Positions 8,914-17,871 of a DNA stretch of 64,000 nt are shown piece by piece; position 1 is the stretch's first letter, and each line of letters starts with the position of its first letter. The notes under the pieces were generated by a model. The model saw only the letters and a program-made list of their open reading frames with translations. It ran no database searches and was not told where the DNA came from. A program made the position numbers and the translations under genes. Origin of the DNA: Phyllobacterium endophyticum (GTDB taxonomy: Bacteria; Pseudomonadota; Alphaproteobacteria; Rhizobiales; Rhizobiaceae); NCBI RefSeq assembly GCF_003010935.1, contig NZ_PGGN01000006.1, positions 62,001-126,000 of the forward strand. Direction: 5' to 3'.

Positions 8914-9933
8914 ATGCCGTCAAGCACTGCCGACAATATCCGCAAGCCTTCAAGAGCGCCCCTTATCATCGGCGGACTTATTGTCCTTGCTGCCTTGCTG
9001 TACACTGCGGGCTGGTACTTCCTGGCCAATCAGCTCGAGAGCCGCGTTGCCACGAACATCGCAGCATTCAAGCAACAGGGGATCGATGCCATCTGCGAAA
9101 ACGCCACTGCGAGCGGTTATCCCGTGCGCGTCGGTCTCGATTGCTCGAGGGTCGGCTGGGTCGATCAGGCCAAGGGCATATCGATAACCGCAGGCAGCTT
9201 GCGTTCCGCCGCCCGGATTTACGATCCCCTGCAGATCGCCAGCAGCGTCGAAGGTCCTGCTACAGTCAGCGTTCCGGGTGTTCCACCCCTCGACGTAAAA
9301 TGGCACAGTCTCGCCACGAGCATACGCCTCGACAAACCGCTGCCCAAACACCTGTCCATCGAAGGCAGCAATGTCATGGTCAACGAGCGCGAAAAGCCTG
9401 GCGATCCTGCCGCGCTCGCTGTCATGCAGACCGGAAAACTGCAATTCGACGCCAGCGAGCCGCAGATGGACATCGCACTTGCCTTCGACAGGCTGAAGTT
9501 TGCAGACAACGTGGTCTTCAACCGGCCACTGCCGGAGTTGACCGGCGCTGCCGAGGTCCAGCTTGCCAATGGGTTCGCGCTTCTGGGGAAACCGGGGCGC
9601 GATCTTTCCGTTCTGCGCGGCCAGACCGGTACGCTTCGCAAGGTAGACGTAGCTTTTCAGGATGGCAGCGGGATCTCGATCTCCGGTCCGTTTTCCGTTG
9701 CCGATGACGGCCGCGTAAGTGGCGATTTCAAGGTCACCTTGCGCGATCCGGAGGGCGTCGCCAAGGTCATGCAGGCCATATTTCCTGAAGCAGACAACAC
9801 GATCTCGACGGTCGTCCAGGCAATGGCGTTCGTCCCGAAGGATGAGAGCGGCGCGCCTACGCTCCCGATCACGGTCAAGAACGGCAAAATGTCGGTCGGG
9901 TTCATCAGTATCGGACGGCTGCCTGCGCTTTGA
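8914..9933 (+). CDS. DUF2125 domain protein, membrane-anchored
   Basis: The 339-residue protein has one N-terminal membrane segment (about residues 14-36, PLIIGGLIVLAALLYTAGWYF) and a long periplasmic beta-rich domain. Together these match the alphaproteobacterial DUF2125 family; no function is known. Paired cysteines near residues 56 and 72 could form a disulphide. The start at 8914 is chosen because the membrane segment then lies at the normal depth; the frame stays open upstream but runs through an intergenic repeat copy. It stands alone between the ChaC-like gene and the parDE locus. Confidence 0.8.
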   Translation: MPSSTADNIRKPSRAPLIIGGLIVLAALLYTAGWYFLANQLESRVATNIAAFKQQGIDAICENATASGYPVRVGLDCSRVGWVDQAKGISITAGSLRSAARIYDPLQIASSVEGPATVSVPGVPPLDVKWHSLATSIRLDKPLPKHLSIEGSNVMVNEREKPGDPAALAVMQTGKLQFDASEPQMDIALAFDRLKFADNVVFNRPLPELTGAAEVQLANGFALLGKPGRDLSVLRGQTGTLRKVDVAFQDGSGISISGPFSVADDGRVSGDFKVTLRDPEGVAKVMQAIFPEADNTISTVVQAMAFVPKDESGAPTLPITVKNGKMSVGFISIGRLPAL

Positions 9934-9948
9934 TTTAAGAATACGGCA

Positions 9949-10248
9949 TCAGTCGTCTTCAAACAGAAACCTTTCATAGTTCATCGCACTATTGAGGACA
10001 CGCAAAACATTAACTGTTTCGCGACCTGCAATATAAAATATTGCATAGTTGCCATGAACCGCCCGTCGGATGCTTGTCCCCGCATGACGTGAGAGCAACG
10101 CGATGGCCTCGGGAAAATCCCCGATAGCCAGGCAACGGGCTTGAAGTTCGCTCATGAAGGTCAGTGCTCTCCGAGGATTGTCACCAGCAATTTAATCGCC
10201 GATCGCGAGCAAATCCTGGCGTGCTTCCTCTGTGAATTGAACCTTCAA
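9949..10248 (-). pseudogene. parE: ParE-family toxin interrupted by an in-frame TAA
   Basis: Reading from the TTG at 10248, which overlaps the antitoxin stop (TTGA), the frame gives KVQFTEEARQDLLAIGD, then a TAA stop at 10192-10194, then IAGDNPRRALTF and the remaining 68 codons ending at 9949. The whole frame would be 99 residues, the normal ParE/RelE length, and both halves are recognisable: the stop replaces the tyrosine expected in the IGDYIA segment. The toxin is therefore probably inactive by one nonsense change. A 68-residue piece could start at the ATG at 10155 but would lack the first helical part. Sequencing error is a possible alternative. Confidence 0.85.
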
Positions 10249-10505
10249 AGGCCGCGTTCTTCCGCCATCTTGGTGTAGCGCGCTTTCAACTCGTCAAAGA
10301 CATCTTGTATCGGCCGGACGCGGCCCGCCTCGACATCGGCCAACCCCCGCGCCAACGCAGCATCGAGTGCCTCCAAACGCCTCTCCCTCTCGTCAACGAG
10401 CCGGATACCTTCCCGCAGGACTTCGCTCTTCGAGTTGTACCGGCCGCTTTCAACCAGCCGATTGAGAACGGATTCCAGATTGCCAAGTTCGACGCTTTGA
10501 GCCAT
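10245..10505 (-). CDS. parD: ParD-family antitoxin
   Basis: The 86-residue protein has an N-terminal ribbon-helix-helix-like segment (LESVLNRLVESGRYNSKSEVLREGIRL), typical of ParD antitoxins that bind DNA as dimers. The charged C-terminal tail (FDELKARYTKMAEERGL) is the part that in ParD wraps the toxin. It precedes and overlaps the toxin frame by three bases, the standard antitoxin-first order. The start at 10505 is preferred to 10520 for its family-like N-terminus. It appears intact although its partner toxin gene is interrupted. Confidence 0.88.
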   Translation of the reverse strand: MAQSVELGNLESVLNRLVESGRYNSKSEVLREGIRLVDERERRLEALDAALARGLADVEAGRVRPIQDVFDELKARYTKMAEERGL

Positions 10506-10587
10506 TTGCCGCACCTCCAATAACTACTATATGAAGCCTTGATAATAGTTATCAAGCAAAAATTGCCAATGAACCGCCCATTCGCTG

Positions 10588-11520
10588 TCACTTCGGCGGA
10601 ACTGCTGCCTTTTGCCGTCCGAAGTCCGGCGCATCCACTTCCTGACCCGCGTCGATGATGCCGCGCCGCACGGCACGCGTCCGGGTAAAGAGGTCGAAAA
10701 GCGCGTCGCCGTCGCCCCAGCGGACCGATCGCTGCAACGAGGCGAGATCCTCGGAAAACCGCGACAGCATTTCAAGGATGGCATCCTTGTTGTGCAGGCA
10801 CACATCGCGCCACATGGTGGGATCGGATGCCGCGAGACGGGTAAAATCGCGAAAGCCGGAAGCCGAATATTTGATGACCTCGGAATTCGTGACTTCTTCC
10901 AGATCGCTGGCCGTCCCGACGATATTGTAGGCGATCAGGTGGGGAAGATGCGAGACGATGGCGAGCACGCGGTCATGATGCACCGGGTCCATGGTGTCGA
11001 GCCGCGAACCGCAGACCTCCCAGAACCTCGTCAATCTGACGATAGCGTCCGGATCCGTTCCCTGCAGCGGCGTGAGGATACACCAGCGGTTGATGAACAG
11101 ATCGGCGAAACCGGCATCGGGGCCGGAATATTCGGTTCCCGCCAGCGGATGCCCCGGAATGAAATGCACGTTGGCCGGTAGTTCCGGCTGCATCTGCGCA
11201 ATCACCGAACTCTTGGTCGAACCCACGTCGGTGACGATCGCCCCCGGCTTCAGCGAACCGGCGATCTGCCGCGCCACTTCGCCGGACGATCCCACAGGCA
11301 CCGAAACGATGACGAGATCGGCGCCCTTGGCGGCCTCGGCGGTGTCAAGCGTATAGCTGTCGCCAAGACCGAGTTCCCTGGCACGAGCCAATGTGCTTTC
11401 GCTGCGGGTGGAAATGACGATCTTGTCGGCAAGGCCCTCGCGCTTGATGACCCGCGCCAGCGACGAACCGATAAGGCCGATGCCGATCAGTGCGATTGTA
11501 TCGAAATGAACTTTGGACAT
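10588..11520 (-). CDS. tyrA: Prephenate/arogenate dehydrogenase (cyclohexadienyl dehydrogenase)
   Basis: The 310-residue enzyme has an N-terminal Rossmann fold (ALIGIGLIGSSLA, residues about 9-21) for NAD(P) and the prephenate dehydrogenase signatures: GSTKSSV, FIPGHPLAGTEYSG and the SHLPHLIAY helix. It makes the tyrosine precursor from prephenate or arogenate. The start at 11520 (MSKVHFDTIALIG) is supported by the family N-terminus. It follows hisC on the same strand after a 155-base spacer that contains a repeat element. In Hyphomicrobiales hisC and tyrA are commonly adjacent, and HisC-like aminotransferases can also serve aromatic amino acid synthesis. Confidence 0.94.
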   Translation of the reverse strand: MSKVHFDTIALIGIGLIGSSLARVIKREGLADKIVISTRSESTLARARELGLGDSYTLDTAEAAKGADLVIVSVPVGSSGEVARQIAGSLKPGAIVTDVGSTKSSVIAQMQPELPANVHFIPGHPLAGTEYSGPDAGFADLFINRWCILTPLQGTDPDAIVRLTRFWEVCGSRLDTMDPVHHDRVLAIVSHLPHLIAYNIVGTASDLEEVTNSEVIKYSASGFRDFTRLAASDPTMWRDVCLHNKDAILEMLSRFSEDLASLQRSVRWGDGDALFDLFTRTRAVRRGIIDAGQEVDAPDFGRQKAAVPPK

Positions 11521-11559
11521 TTTCTGACCTGCTGATTCACTTAATGCTGTGTCGGAATT

Positions 11560-11672
11560 TCGTGTCAGGACGGGGCGAAAATGGTGGTTTTCGAGCACCG
11601 GAGCGCAGCGTACTTTAGGGTACGTGAGCACCGGAGCACAGAAAACGCCATTTGCAGCCCGTCATGGCACAA
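11560..11672. repeat. Dispersed intergenic repeat, fullest copy (copy 3)
   Basis: Between hisC and tyrA lies a repeat in which GAGCACCGGAGC occurs twice (about 11597 and 11629), separated by a small inverted repeat (GTACTTTAGGGTAC), followed by CAGAAAACGCCATTTGCAGCCCGTCATGGC. Related pieces occur at 8144-8199, 8797-8865 and 15818-15859. The palindromic core suggests a structured RNA or a non-autonomous mobile palindrome. Its role is unknown. Confidence 0.6.
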
Positions 11673-11675
11673 AAC

Positions 11676-12782
11676 TCAACGAAGAAATTCGGAGAGTGCG
11701 GCGACCACGCCGCGATTGGCTTCTTCGGATCCGATGGTAAGGCGCAACGCGTTCGGAAATCCGTATCCCGTGACGCGGCGCAAGATATAGCCCTTGCTCG
11801 TAAGATAGGCATCGGCCGTCTCGGCCGACTTCGCGGCGTCGTCGGGGAAATGCACAAGCAGGAAATTTCCGACAGATGGCGTCACCCGCAGGCCAAGTGC
11901 CGTCAGTTGCTCGGTCAACCAGACACGCCATGTCTCGTTGAACGCGGCAGCCTCCGCGACATGCGCCCGGTCGCGGACAGCGGCAGTCCCGGCGAGAATG
12001 GCCGCCGAGTTCATGTTGAAAGGACCGCGTATCCTGTTGACCGCATCGATGACATGGACCGGTGCGAACATCCAGCCGATGCGAAGCGCCGCCAGCCCGT
12101 AAATCTTGGAAAAGGTCCGCGTCATCACAACGTTTTCAAAGGACGATACGAGTTCGACACCGGCTTCGTAGTCGTTGCGGCGCACATATTCAGCATAGGC
12201 AGCGTCGATGACCAGTAATACGTTCCGGGGCAGACCGTCGTGCAGGCGGCGCACTTCCTCGAAAGGCAGGTAGGTGCCAGTCGGGTTGTTCGGGTTGGCA
12301 AGGAAAACTATCTTCGTGCGCGGCGTGACCGCGCTCAGGATAGCGTCGGCCTCGGCCCGTTCATTGTTCTCCTTGGCGATGACCGGCGTTGCGCCTGCGG
12401 CCATGATGTAGTTTCTGTAGACCAGGAAACCATGTTCCGTGTAAATCGCCTCGTCCCCGGGCGAAAGGTAGGTCTGGCAAAGCAAACCGAGCAGTTCGTC
12501 GGAACCGTTGCCGCAAAGGATGTTCCCGGCATTGAGACGGTGCACTTCGGCGATCGCCTTCTTCAGCGCGGTTGCCTGGCCATCCGGGTAAATCTCAAGC
12601 TTGCCGGCAGCCTCGCGAAAGGCCTCGATAGCGTGTTTGCTGGCGCCAAGCGGCGTTTCATTGGCCGACAGCTTATGGACCTTGGCGACACCCGGTGCAT
12701 GTTCCTTGCCGGGGACATAGGCAGCTACGTCGAGAATGCCGGCTTTGGGCGTTGGTCGCATGTCTTGTCGTGTCATTGTCAT
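11676..12782 (-). CDS. hisC: Histidinol-phosphate aminotransferase
   Basis: This 368-residue fold-type I PLP aminotransferase converts imidazole acetol phosphate and glutamate to histidinol phosphate. Visible motifs are the N-terminal [30 protein letters not shown], the PLP lysine segment [15 protein letters not shown] and the C-terminal arginines for substrate phosphate. The start is uncertain between two nearby ATGs (12782 and 12776); a third is at 12761. Next to tyrA it may also act on aromatic 2-oxo acids (inference). The upstream spacer up to 13369 is repeat-rich. Confidence 0.94.
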   Translation of the reverse strand: MTMTRQDMRPTPKAGILDVAAYVPGKEHAPGVAKVHKLSANETPLGASKHAIEAFREAAGKLEIYPDGQATALKKAIAEVHRLNAGNILCGNGSDELLGLLCQTYLSPGDEAIYTEHGFLVYRNYIMAAGATPVIAKENNERAEADAILSAVTPRTKIVFLANPNNPTGTYLPFEEVRRLHDGLPRNVLLVIDAAYAEYVRRNDYEAGVELVSSFENVVMTRTFSKIYGLAALRIGWMFAPVHVIDAVNRIRGPFNMNSAAILAGTAAVRDRAHVAEAAAFNETWRVWLTEQLTALGLRVTPSVGNFLLVHFPDDAAKSAETADAYLTSKGYILRRVTGYGFPNALRLTIGSEEANRGVVAALSEFLR

Positions 12783-12927
12783 AATTCGTCGGGTCCGCAA
12801 GGGGCAAAAGCACCGTGCGGACATAACTGCCAATGGGATCAATGTCGAGAAAAATGCCGCGACCGGCGCAAATTCACGAAGAACCGTTCGTGAAGCGTAC
12901 TGTCCCCTGACCGCCGCTTACCTCTCT

Positions 12928-13105
12928 GTCATCCTCGCCCACGGCACCCCTATAGCACCGCCTTCTCCGTCATCCTCGAGCCGGCCCCGTCCGGTTGTTC
13001 TCCGCATGAACACAGCCTCTCCGTCATCCTCTGAAACTCGACCTCTCCGGGTTATTCCCGGCCATAACACCACCCTCTCCCGTCATCCTCGGGCTTGACC
13101 CGAGG
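12928..13105. repeat. Four-copy GTCATCCTC palindromic repeat array
   Basis: GTCATCCTC occurs at 12928, 12969, 13023 and 13082, spaced about 41, 54 and 59 bases. The last copy is followed by the complete palindrome CCTCGGG-CTTGA-CCCGAGG (13087-13105); the first three are degenerate after the shared head. The core GTCATCCTCGGGCTTGACCCGAGGA is a widespread intergenic motif in alphaproteobacterial genomes. A partial inverted copy (GGATGATGGAGG) follows at about 13139. Confidence 0.75.
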
Positions 13106-13160
13106 ACCCCTAGGGCTACGCGCTTCATCTGGTTCAGGGGATGATGGAGGGCTGTGATTT

Positions 13161-13206
13161 CCTCTCCTCGACGGGGAGAAGGTGGCCCGAAGGGCCGGAG
13201 GAGAGG
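13161..13206. repeat. Nested inverted-repeat element
   Basis: CCTCTCCTC at 13161 can pair with GAGGAGAGG ending at 13206, and inside lies GGCCC-GAA-GGGCC (13184-13196). This two-level hairpin is like the rhizobial palindromic elements of the form CTCTCC...GGAGAAGGTGGCCCGAAGGGCC. It is unrelated in sequence to the adjacent GTCATCCTC family. Confidence 0.65.
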
Positions 13207-13369
13207 GCGAGAACCCCGACCGAACTGGCACGATCATTGCTTTGTCGATTGATGTGAGCCTGTGCGCATGAATCCGTGCGGGCGCATGACTATTTGCCAT
13301 CCCATATTTTTTGTCTTTTCACGGTCGATTATTTCAAAGAATGCGACCTCCAGTTGAGGAATATTTACA

Positions 13370-15736
13370 ATGACGCAGTGGTTGAAACCTCGCACGCGTT
13401 TCGCGTGCAAACTTGCACAAACAGCGTGCATATCGGCGCTGCTTGCTGCCGCTTTATCAGGCTGTAACGAGGACAAGACGCCGGTATCGGGCTCTACGTT
13501 CGATCCGGTGGCCACGACGGCGGTGGTCGAGACACCGAAGCTCGATCCGAAGGACGAGCCGGTCAAGGGAACCATAACCGTCGGCAAGCCGGCAGGCGAT
13601 CCGGTCACGACGGGAGGCCTTGCCACCCCGCTGCCGGCAAAAGTCGGACGCTTCACCGAAATCGCGCCCGATACGGCAGGCGGGGCGACATTCCGCTCAT
13701 CGCCGGAGATGGAGTATAACCTTGGCAACCTTGTTGCTTCGGAGGCCAAAGACCTGACCACTGGGAAGGACGACAATATCTTCATTGCACCGATCGCCGG
13801 CGGGTTGAATTTTCCTCAGCAGCCAATCAGCCCGCTTGCCACCAAAGGCCGCTTTCCAATCATCCTCTTCGAGCATGGCATGGGAGATACAGGGAGCTAC
13901 AAGGGCTATGACTATCTGGCCCAGGAACTCGCCAGCCATGGCTATGTCGTCCTTTCGATAGACGCAGACGCCGCCAACGATGTTGATGAAAACGATGGTC
14001 AAGCACGGGCACAGCTGATTCTCGGCACGCTCGACCGGCTACGCCAGATCGACAAAAACGGGCAGGTCAATGAAGATGGGGATGCTGGCCCACTCGACGC
14101 GCTGAAGGGCAAGCTCGACTTCACCCGCATCGGCATCATGGGCCACTCGCGCGGCGGACAGGGCGTGTCCAGCGCAATCAAGTATGACGCAACACGGGTG
14201 GGTGTCAGTCCCAATGATCTCAAAGAGGCGGTGAAGGCAGACCCAGATTTCTTCCAAAGCAAATTTCCGGACCTCGCAGCCACTGTAACACCGGAAGTCA
14301 GCTATGAAGCGGCAGTGAAGGAAATACCGGCAAGCATTGATGAGGAGAAATTTAAGGCGGCCATTGTGAAATACAATGGAGCGTTTGACGCTAGCAGCAT
14401 TGAGAGCATGAAAGCGACCTTGATCAGCGATCCCTCTGCCTTCGATAAGGCTTTCCCGGATTTGAAGACTGCAATCGTACCGGCGGTTCCAGCCGTGCCG
14501 GTGGTTGCTCCTGTGCCTGCCAGCCTCGACGACGAAAAGTTCAATAAGGCAATTGACAAGTACAATCTATTCTACGCTGCGGGCCGGGAAAGTGTAGCGC
14601 CTTACGACTTCAAGGGTGCGTTTATGCTGGCTCCAATGGACAATAACGGCAATCTCGGCGTCAATAATGTCCCGCTGGCGAACCTGCTGCCGCAATGCGA
14701 TGGTGATGTGAACGATCTGGCAGGTGCCTCTTCTTTTGATCATAACCGCTATGGTGCCACCGCCGACATCGCGCCGCGCTATCAGATATTTGTCAAAGGT
14801 GCGAACCACGGCTACTACAATCGCGTGTGGGGAAAAGACAAGGACAGTACAGCTTACTGCGACACTCCTCCCGTCGGCAGCATGCGGCTCACCCGATCTG
14901 CTCAGGAAAGCAATGGCCTATTCCTCATCAACTCCTTCATGCGTTATCATGTGGGGGGCGAGCAAAAATTTGATGCTTATTGGAACGGCACGGCACAGTT
15001 GCCGGACGCCGTCTGCGAGTCGGGAGTTGGCCCCTGTGACGAGCGGGTTGTGCTGACAGTGCAAAAGGGAAGCAACCGGCGCAAGGTGATTGCGCGTTTC
15101 GAACGGGACGACAGTATCGAGCGCAACGAACGCGGTGGGAGCATCAAGTTCAGTGACTTCAACGCCATAGGCCGTTATCCAATGGTCTGGGGTGGAGGAG
15201 GCGCGCTCGATATCAGTGAGCCGGCTCGTCTGCCCGGTTTCGCCTATGACTATAACTCGGGTCGCGGCTTCCAGGTGGTTGCCGACCATGTTGAGCTCGT
15301 TTGGTCGAGCCCTAACCCTTCCATCGTCATCGACCTGAAGGGCCTGTCCGCGAGGCGCATGGATTCGCTGACCTTCCGCATCGGCGTGGTACGTCCCATG
15401 GGCCAGGAGGTACTGGTCACGCTGACTGACGGCGCGAACAGGCATGCAACACTGACGGCAAGCGACTTTTCCGATGCGCTCTACAATGGGCCGAGGAAAA
15501 AGGGGGAGGGCGTGCCGCTCAAGGACCATCCCGACGATGTAGCATTCGTCGGTCAAGCAAAAGGTCTCTTGAACATGGTCGCCATCCCGCTTGCCGCCTT
15601 CGAGGGTGTCGATACCAATAACCTCAAGGAGCTGAAACTCGTCTTCCCGAAAGAAAGCGGCAAGGTGGCGATTACCGATATCGAGCTTCAGAACCTTGGC
15701 CGGGACAAGCCGGCACAAAAGCTCGCCGGGAAATAG
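13370..15736 (+). CDS. Lipoprotein alpha/beta hydrolase with a duplicated insert
   Basis: The 788-residue protein has a signal peptide with lipobox LSGC (Cys32). The alpha/beta hydrolase core shows an oxyanion-type HGMGDTGSYKGY segment, the nucleophile elbow GHSRGG (about residue 262) and a late candidate catalytic histidine in KGANHGYYN (about 482). Right after the elbow strand an insert of about 125 residues consists of two tandem degenerate copies (about residues 282-342 and 345-405), sharing DP..F...FPDL, PAS-[IL]-D-x-EKF and A-I-x-KYN. A further beta-rich region of about 260 residues forms the C-terminus. It is probably an outer-membrane or periplasmic esterase/lipase; the substrate is unknown. 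It stands alone, flanked by repeats. Confidence 0.82.
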   Translation: MTQWLKPRTRFACKLAQTACISALLAAALSGCNEDKTPVSGSTFDPVATTAVVETPKLDPKDEPVKGTITVGKPAGDPVTTGGLATPLPAKVGRFTEIAPDTAGGATFRSSPEMEYNLGNLVASEAKDLTTGKDDNIFIAPIAGGLNFPQQPISPLATKGRFPIILFEHGMGDTGSYKGYDYLAQELASHGYVVLSIDADAANDVDENDGQARAQLILGTLDRLRQIDKNGQVNEDGDAGPLDALKGKLDFTRIGIMGHSRGGQGVSSAIKYDATRVGVSPNDLKEAVKADPDFFQSKFPDLAATVTPEVSYEAAVKEIPASIDEEKFKAAIVKYNGAFDASSIESMKATLISDPSAFDKAFPDLKTAIVPAVPAVPVVAPVPASLDDEKFNKAIDKYNLFYAAGRESVAPYDFKGAFMLAPMDNNGNLGVNNVPLANLLPQCDGDVNDLAGASSFDHNRYGATADIAPRYQIFVKGANHGYYNRVWGKDKDSTAYCDTPPVGSMRLTRSAQESNGLFLINSFMRYHVGGEQKFDAYWNGTAQLPDAVCESGVGPCDERVVLTVQKGSNRRKVIARFERDDSIERNERGGSIKFSDFNAIGRYPMVWGGGGALDISEPARLPGFAYDYNSGRGFQVVADHVELVWSSPNPSIVIDLKGLSARRMDSLTFRIGVVRPMGQEVLVTLTDGANRHATLTASDFSDALYNGPRKKGEGVPLKDHPDDVAFVGQAKGLLNMVAIPLAAFEGVDTNNLKELKLVFPKESGKVAITDIELQNLGRDKPAQKLAGK

Positions 15737-15817
15737 CCGGCCTTGACACTGCCTCCCTCCCCTTCCTGTCACCACAGCAAGGGGAGACTCTCCCGAGGGC
15801 CCGTTGAGATTCGCTTC

Positions 15818-15859
15818 TGACGGCTGCAAACGCCGGTTGCAGGCCGTCAGAGCGTGAAT
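15818..15859. repeat. Dispersed intergenic repeat, copy 4, hairpin form
   Basis: TGACGGC-TGCAA pairs with TTGCA-GGCCGTCA across ACGCCGG with one bulge, and the segment ends in AGCGTGAAT as in the copy at 8179-8200. It lies upstream of metX but is not positioned or shaped like a SAM riboswitch. Confidence 0.5.
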
Positions 15860-15953
15860 ATCGGCGGTCGTGAAGCAAACAAATCATTGACTTTGCCGTG
15901 GCTGCCACCATACCTAGCCCGCACCCAAAATTGTGCAGCCAAAATCCGGTGTG

Positions 15954-17141
15954 ATGATCAAAGCCAGCCGTCCATTCGCTAGAAAAGTTCAGCAAAGCCA
16001 GGAAGCGACAAATCCCCATAGCCCGGTGGTGGATTTTGGCGCTGACAAGCCGTTGCATCTGGACAGCGGTGTATCGCTTTCGCCGTTTCGGATCGCCTAT
16101 CAGGCTTATGGCGAGCTTAATGCGGACAAGTCCAATGCGATCCTCGTCTGCCATGCGCTGACCGGCGACCAGCATGTGGCCAATGTCCATCCGGTAACCG
16201 GCAAGCCCGGCTGGTGGGAGCTCTTGATCGGGCCTGGCAAGCCGATCGACACGGATCGATATTTCGTCATCTGCTCGAATGTGCTCGGCGGATGTCTCGG
16301 CTCGACCGGCCCTGCCTCCATCAACCCCGAGACCGGCAAGCCTTACGCGCTGGACCTTCCGATCATCACGATCGCAGACATGGTGCGCGCACAGGCCATG
16401 CTGGTTGAACATTTCGGCATCGAGCAGTTGTTTGCCGTGATCGGCGGTTCCATGGGCGGCATGCAGGTTCTCGAATGGGCATCCAGCCATTCCGACAAGG
16501 TGTTTGCCGCCGTTGCAATCGCGACTGGTGCACGCCATTCGTCGCAGAATATCGCCTTCCATGAAGTGGGCCGCCAGGCGGTCATGGCGGACCCGGAGTG
16601 GAAGGAAGGCCGTTATCTCGAGGCCGGCACTGTCCCGCGCAAGGGGCTCTCGGTTGCCCGCATGGCCGCTCACATCACCTATCTGTCCGAGACGGCGCTG
16701 CACAACAAGTTCGGCCGTAATCTGCAGGATCGGCAGAACGTGACATTCGGGTTCGATGCCGATTTTCAGATCGAAAGCTATCTGCGCCATCAGGGCACGA
16801 CATTCGTCGAGCGTTTCGATCCCAACTCCTACCTCTATATGACCCGGGCCATGGACTATTTCGATCTTGCCGCCGAGCATGGCGGCAGGCTGGCTGACGC
16901 CTTCGCGGGTTCGAAGACGCGGTTCTGCATCGTCTCGTTCACAAGCGACTGGCTCTTCCCCACCAGCGAAAGCCGGATGGTTGCGCATGCCTTGAATGCG
17001 GCGGGCGCATCGGTTTCCTTCGTCGAGATCGAGTCGGATCGCGGCCACGATTCGTTCCTGCTCGACGAGCCTGAAATGTTTTCCACGATCACCGGTTTCA
17101 TCCGGTCTGCCGCTCGCGCCAGAGGCCTTGTGCCGTCATGA
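15954..17141 (+). CDS. metX: Homoserine O-acetyltransferase
   Basis: This alpha/beta hydrolase-fold acyltransferase (395 residues) acetylates (or succinylates) homoserine to start methionine synthesis. Visible motifs are [27 protein letters not shown] and the nucleophile elbow GGSMGGMQ with Ser166, plus a C-terminal DWLFP aspartate segment and the SDRGHDSFL histidine segment, completing the Ser-Asp-His triad. The ATG at 15954 is chosen; a GTG at 15933 would add seven residues, and neither has a strong ribosome site. The stop overlaps the metW start (ATGA), so the two are translationally coupled. No SAM-II riboswitch pattern was found upstream. Confidence 0.93.
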   Translation: MIKASRPFARKVQQSQEATNPHSPVVDFGADKPLHLDSGVSLSPFRIAYQAYGELNADKSNAILVCHALTGDQHVANVHPVTGKPGWWELLIGPGKPIDTDRYFVICSNVLGGCLGSTGPASINPETGKPYALDLPIITIADMVRAQAMLVEHFGIEQLFAVIGGSMGGMQVLEWASSHSDKVFAAVAIATGARHSSQNIAFHEVGRQAVMADPEWKEGRYLEAGTVPRKGLSVARMAAHITYLSETALHNKFGRNLQDRQNVTFGFDADFQIESYLRHQGTTFVERFDPNSYLYMTRAMDYFDLAAEHGGRLADAFAGSKTRFCIVSFTSDWLFPTSESRMVAHALNAAGASVSFVEIESDRGHDSFLLDEPEMFSTITGFIRSAARARGLVPS

Positions 17142-17752
17142 GCATCAACGTCCATCCCCGCGTCGATTTTGCCGTCATCGCCTCGCTGGTCGAACCCGGA
17201 TCCCGTGTGCTCGATGTCGGCTGCGGCGATGGTGAATTGCTGGAGCTTCTGCAGACCACCAAGGACGTGGACGGGCGCGGTGTCGAACTCTCGCAAAAAG
17301 GCGTCAACGATTCGGTTGCGCGCGGACTTTCCGTCATCCAGGGCGATGCGGACAGCGATCTGAAATATTATCCGGATGGCGGTTTCGATTACGTGATCCT
17401 GTCCCAGACATTGCAGGCGACGCGCAATCCGAAAAATGTTCTCACCGAACTTCTGCGCATCGGCGAGAAGGCGATCGTGTCGTTTCCAAATTTCGGTCAT
17501 TGGCGCGTGCGCGCTTCGCTCGCCCTCAACGGGCGGATGCCGGTGACGAAGGATCTTCCCTACAGCTGGTACGACACACCAAATATCCATTTTTGCACGA
17601 TCAACGATTTCGTCGACATGACGAAGGAAGTCGGTGCTCAGGTCGAGTCAGCCGTCGCCCTGAATGCCTTGGGGGAACGTCTCGGATTCAACATGCCCTG
17701 GGGCTTCTGGAACCTCTTCGGCCAGCAAGCGGTATTTCTGCTCAAGAGCTAA
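17138..17752 (+). CDS. metW: Methionine biosynthesis protein MetW
   Basis: The 204-residue protein has a class I methyltransferase-like fold with motif [16 protein letters not shown] (about residues 22-36) and the MetW-specific segments [11 protein letters not shown] and [10 protein letters not shown]. MetW acts with MetX in homoserine acylation in many proteobacteria; no methyl transfer has been shown to be needed. It starts inside the last codons of metX (ATGA overlap). The length is normal. The 119-base downstream spacer to the convergent methyltransferase gene holds AT-rich sequence but no clear terminator. Confidence 0.95.
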   Translation: MSINVHPRVDFAVIASLVEPGSRVLDVGCGDGELLELLQTTKDVDGRGVELSQKGVNDSVARGLSVIQGDADSDLKYYPDGGFDYVILSQTLQATRNPKNVLTELLRIGEKAIVSFPNFGHWRVRASLALNGRMPVTKDLPYSWYDTPNIHFCTINDFVDMTKEVGAQVESAVALNALGERLGFNMPWGFWNLFGQQAVFLLKS

Positions 17753-17871
17753 ACAAAATCGCGCAGGAGAAAAACCGAAACCCCGGCTTTTGAACGAGAA
17801 GTCGAACGTTTGGTTTCAAAACCGCCGATTTTGGCGCGAGAAACTCAACCCGCGCGGGAAATTTGGTTGCA

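Larger units (their letters stand above)
12783..13369. other. Repeat-filled spacer with no gene
   Basis: This 587-base stretch separates divergent hisC and the lipoprotein hydrolase gene. It holds four GTCATCCTC-headed copies (12928-13105) and an inverted-repeat element (13161-13206), annotated separately. The final 100 bases, AT-richer, probably hold the promoter of the downstream gene; I could not pick convincing -35/-10 boxes. No coding frame looks real. Confidence 0.7.

Noticed and set aside
15737..15953. SAM-II riboswitch upstream of metX
   Set aside because: The expected pseudoknot landmarks were not found; the hairpin present belongs to the dispersed repeat family.
15672..17048. Minus-strand frame of 458 codons across metX
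   Set aside because: Antisense to metX, which has full family motifs; composition shadow.
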